In this document: piece after piece, positions 63,137 to 64,000 of the stretch
Position numbering within the stretch: the first letter of the stretch is position 1
Layout: every line of letters starts with the position of its first letter
Assembly: GCA_900316245.1 (NCBI GenBank)
Contig: ONCE01000002.1
Span: 50,461-114,460, forward strand
DNA from: an uncultured Bacteroidales bacterium
GTDB lineage: Bacteria; Bacteroidota; Bacteroidia; Bacteroidales; UBA932
Direction of reading: 5' to 3'
Length of the DNA: 64,000 bases
The notes under the pieces: generated by a model
Database searches by the model: none
The model's input: only the letters and a program-made list of their open reading frames with translations
Told to the model about the DNA's origin: nothing
Made by a program: the position numbers and the translations under genes

Positions 63137-63703
63137 TCATTCCCGGCTTGACCGGGAATCTTTGTTCATTCTGAAATAAGTGAAGCTGAATCCCAGCACC
63201 AGAACGCACAATATAATATAAATGGGCGACACGTTGAGGAAGGCTACCAGCAGCAGGGAGCCGATGGCCAGCAGCCAGTGCCAGACGTTCTTGCAGGATT
63301 TCCGGGCCATATTGACCATAGGAATGGCAATGAGGGAAATGACTACGGGCCGAATTCCCTTGAAGGCACGTTCCACCCAGGGGTTGTCCTTGAAGGCGGT
63401 GAAAAACATCGCGATGGCCAGGATGGCCAGGAAAGAGGGGAGAATGCTGCCCAGGGTGGCGACGAGGCTGCCCTTGAAACCGCGGAGCCTGTGCCCGGCA
63501 AAGATGGAGATGTTGACGGCCATCACACCCGGGGCGCTCTGGGAGAGGGCTACGATGTCCGGAAGTTCGTCGTCCGAGATCCATCCGCGCTTGGACATCT
63601 CCGCCTGGATGAGCGGAATCATAGCGTATCCGCCGCCTATGGTGAACGCCCCAATCTTGGCGAACACCCCGAAAATTTGCCACAGCGATACTCTCTTTTC
63701 CAT
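63137..63703 (-). CDS. Chromate transporter, half-length (first half of pair)
   Basis: ATG 63703 (MEKRVSLWQIFGVFAKIGAFTIGGGYAMIPLIQAEM) is preferred over the open frame to 63796, which runs into the rRNA promoter. The 188-residue product is a single CHR domain with GAFTIGGGYAM, LPDIVALSQSAPGVMAVNISIFAGHRL and about six hydrophobic segments. It pairs with the downstream half. Its C-terminal residues DSRSSRE and the stop codon lie in the palindromic repeat 63139-63159, so the original end may have been altered. Its promoter probably overlaps the rRNA promoter region divergently, but no clear -7 box was identified. Confidence 0.88.
   Translation of the reverse strand: MEKRVSLWQIFGVFAKIGAFTIGGGYAMIPLIQAEMSKRGWISDDELPDIVALSQSAPGVMAVNISIFAGHRLRGFKGSLVATLGSILPSFLAILAIAMFFTAFKDNPWVERAFKGIRPVVISLIAIPMVNMARKSCKNVWHWLLAIGSLLLVAFLNVSPIYIILCVLVLGFSFTYFRMNKDSRSSRE
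63139..63159. repeat. REP-like palindrome at the chromate transporter junction
   Basis: ATTCCCGG CTTGA CCGGGAAT: a perfect 8-bp inverted repeat with a 5-nt loop, preceded by GTC. Sequences of the form GTCATTCCCGGCTTGACCGGGAATCT are common interspersed repeats in bacterial genomes. Here it supplies the upstream gene's stop codon and a potential ATG for the downstream gene. Confidence 0.7.
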
Positions 63704-63749
63704 AGGTTGCAAAGTTAACTCATTTTTTGTGAATTTTCTTTCAAAAAAA

Positions 63750-63780
63750 TTTGCCAGTTCAAAAATAGTTACTACCTTTG
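63750..63780 (+). promoter_or_regulatory. rRNA operon promoter
   Basis: -33 TTTG (63750-63753), exactly 19-nt spacer, -7 TACCTTTG (63773-63780). A/T-rich DNA with A tracts just upstream (63715-63750) could act as an UP-like element. Matches the tRNA-Ser promoter in spacing and downstream sequence. Confidence 0.85.
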
Positions 63781-63783
63781 CAG

Positions 63784-63810
63784 TCCCGTTTGACAAGAAC
63801 GGGATTTTTT
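63784..63810 (+). other. Hairpin with U tract at the start of the rRNA leader
   Basis: TCCCGTT pairs with AACGGGA (7 bp, 63784-63790 with 63798-63804, 7-nt loop), followed by six U (63805-63810). It starts at about the predicted transcription start and has the form of an intrinsic terminator, though a leader of this importance more likely needs antitermination or pausing. Confidence 0.7.
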
Positions 63811-63812
63811 AC

Positions 63813-63826
63813 GGCTCATTGACAAT
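63813..63826 (+). promoter_or_regulatory. boxA-like antitermination site in the rRNA leader
   Basis: GGCTCATTGACAAT resembles the boxA consensus TGCTCTTTAACA. It lies just after the leader hairpin, where an Nus-type complex would need to load. The remaining leader (63827-63945) contains a GTTTC/GAAAC hairpin (about 63898-63913) and presumably processing sites. Confidence 0.6.
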
Positions 63827-63945
63827 ATTGAAAGACTAAAAGTACAAGCAAGTACCGAGAGAAAGTGTAACACTTTTTATCTTTAAACGAGCGTCAGTTT
63901 CTTTATAGAAACAGCGTCAGGACAAGCTAAGCATTATAAAAATAT

Positions 63946-64000
63946 ACAATGAAGAGTTTGATCCTGGCTCAGGATGAACGCTAGCGGCAGGCTTAACACA
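63946..64000 (+). rRNA. 16S rRNA, 5' end (partial)
   Basis: The universal 8F site AGAGTTTGATCCTGGCTCAG begins at 63953, which sets E. coli position 1 at about 63946. The next bases, GATGAACGCTAGCGGCAGGCTTAACACA, are of the Bacteroidota type. The gene continues past the right edge. Confidence 0.95.

Overview
The window is a gene-dense stretch of a Bacteroidota chromosome, most likely order Bacteroidales. The evidence is five SusC/SusD pairs, promoters of the Bacteroides type (TTTG, 19-21 nt, TAnnTTTG), many lipoboxes, little use of Shine-Dalgarno sites, and the first 55 nt of a 16S rRNA gene at the right edge. GC content is high for the group, and placement below order (a Rikenellaceae- or Cryptobacteroides-like gut organism) is only a guess. 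No phage, insertion sequence or CRISPR array is visible.

Layout. 1-4946 (+): tail of a secreted nuclease, an EEP-family phosphohydrolase, an outer-membrane protein and an M3 peptidase. 4943-8857 (-): a mannose operon (CBM9-like lipoprotein, GH92 alpha-mannosidase, mannose-6-phosphate isomerase). 8957-14989 (-): SusC, SusD and a small secreted protein. 15416-20394 (+): a second SusCD pair, divergent from the first. 20504-21246: a ribbon-helix-helix/PIN toxin-antitoxin module. 21236-22609 (-): GH29 alpha-fucosidase, divergent from SusCD pair 3 (22863-27631). 27696-28784 (-): DUF4434-like protein, divergent from an overlapping operon at 28848-34967 (AGE-family epimerase, HGSNAT-like membrane acyltransferase, sugar porter, FAD oxidoreductase lipoprotein, phosphoesterase). 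35004-36089: glycosidase-like lipoprotein. 36298-42599 and 42760-48689: SusCD pairs 4 and 5, each followed by a small secreted protein. 48676-54994: STN-type TonB receptor, DUF4249 lipoprotein, an orphan plug protein and an Ig-like lipoprotein. 55059-55382: tRNA-Ser(GGA) and a structured 200-bp element. Then dinB, a CobW-type GTPase, a small secreted protein, a cyclophilin, a flippase, GH20 hexosaminidase, two half chromate transporters, and the rRNA promoter and 16S start.

Together the enzymes (GH92, GH29, GH20, AGE epimerase, ManA) fit the use of fucosylated, mannose- and GlcNAc-containing glycans such as host N-glycans or mucin. That substrate assignment is inference. No HTCS, SusR, ECF sigma or anti-sigma gene lies in the window.

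The most notable observations are three. (1) Three of the five SusCD pairs are followed, across an intrinsic terminator, by a member of one small secreted protein family with a shared F-x-P-G motif. (2) Eight of nine hairpin terminators carry exactly one A/C opposition in the transcribed strand, and five share a 7 bp + mismatch + 3 bp geometry. (3) A 200-bp segment next to tRNA-Ser is bounded by an 18-bp copy of the tRNA 3' end and can fold into competing structures.
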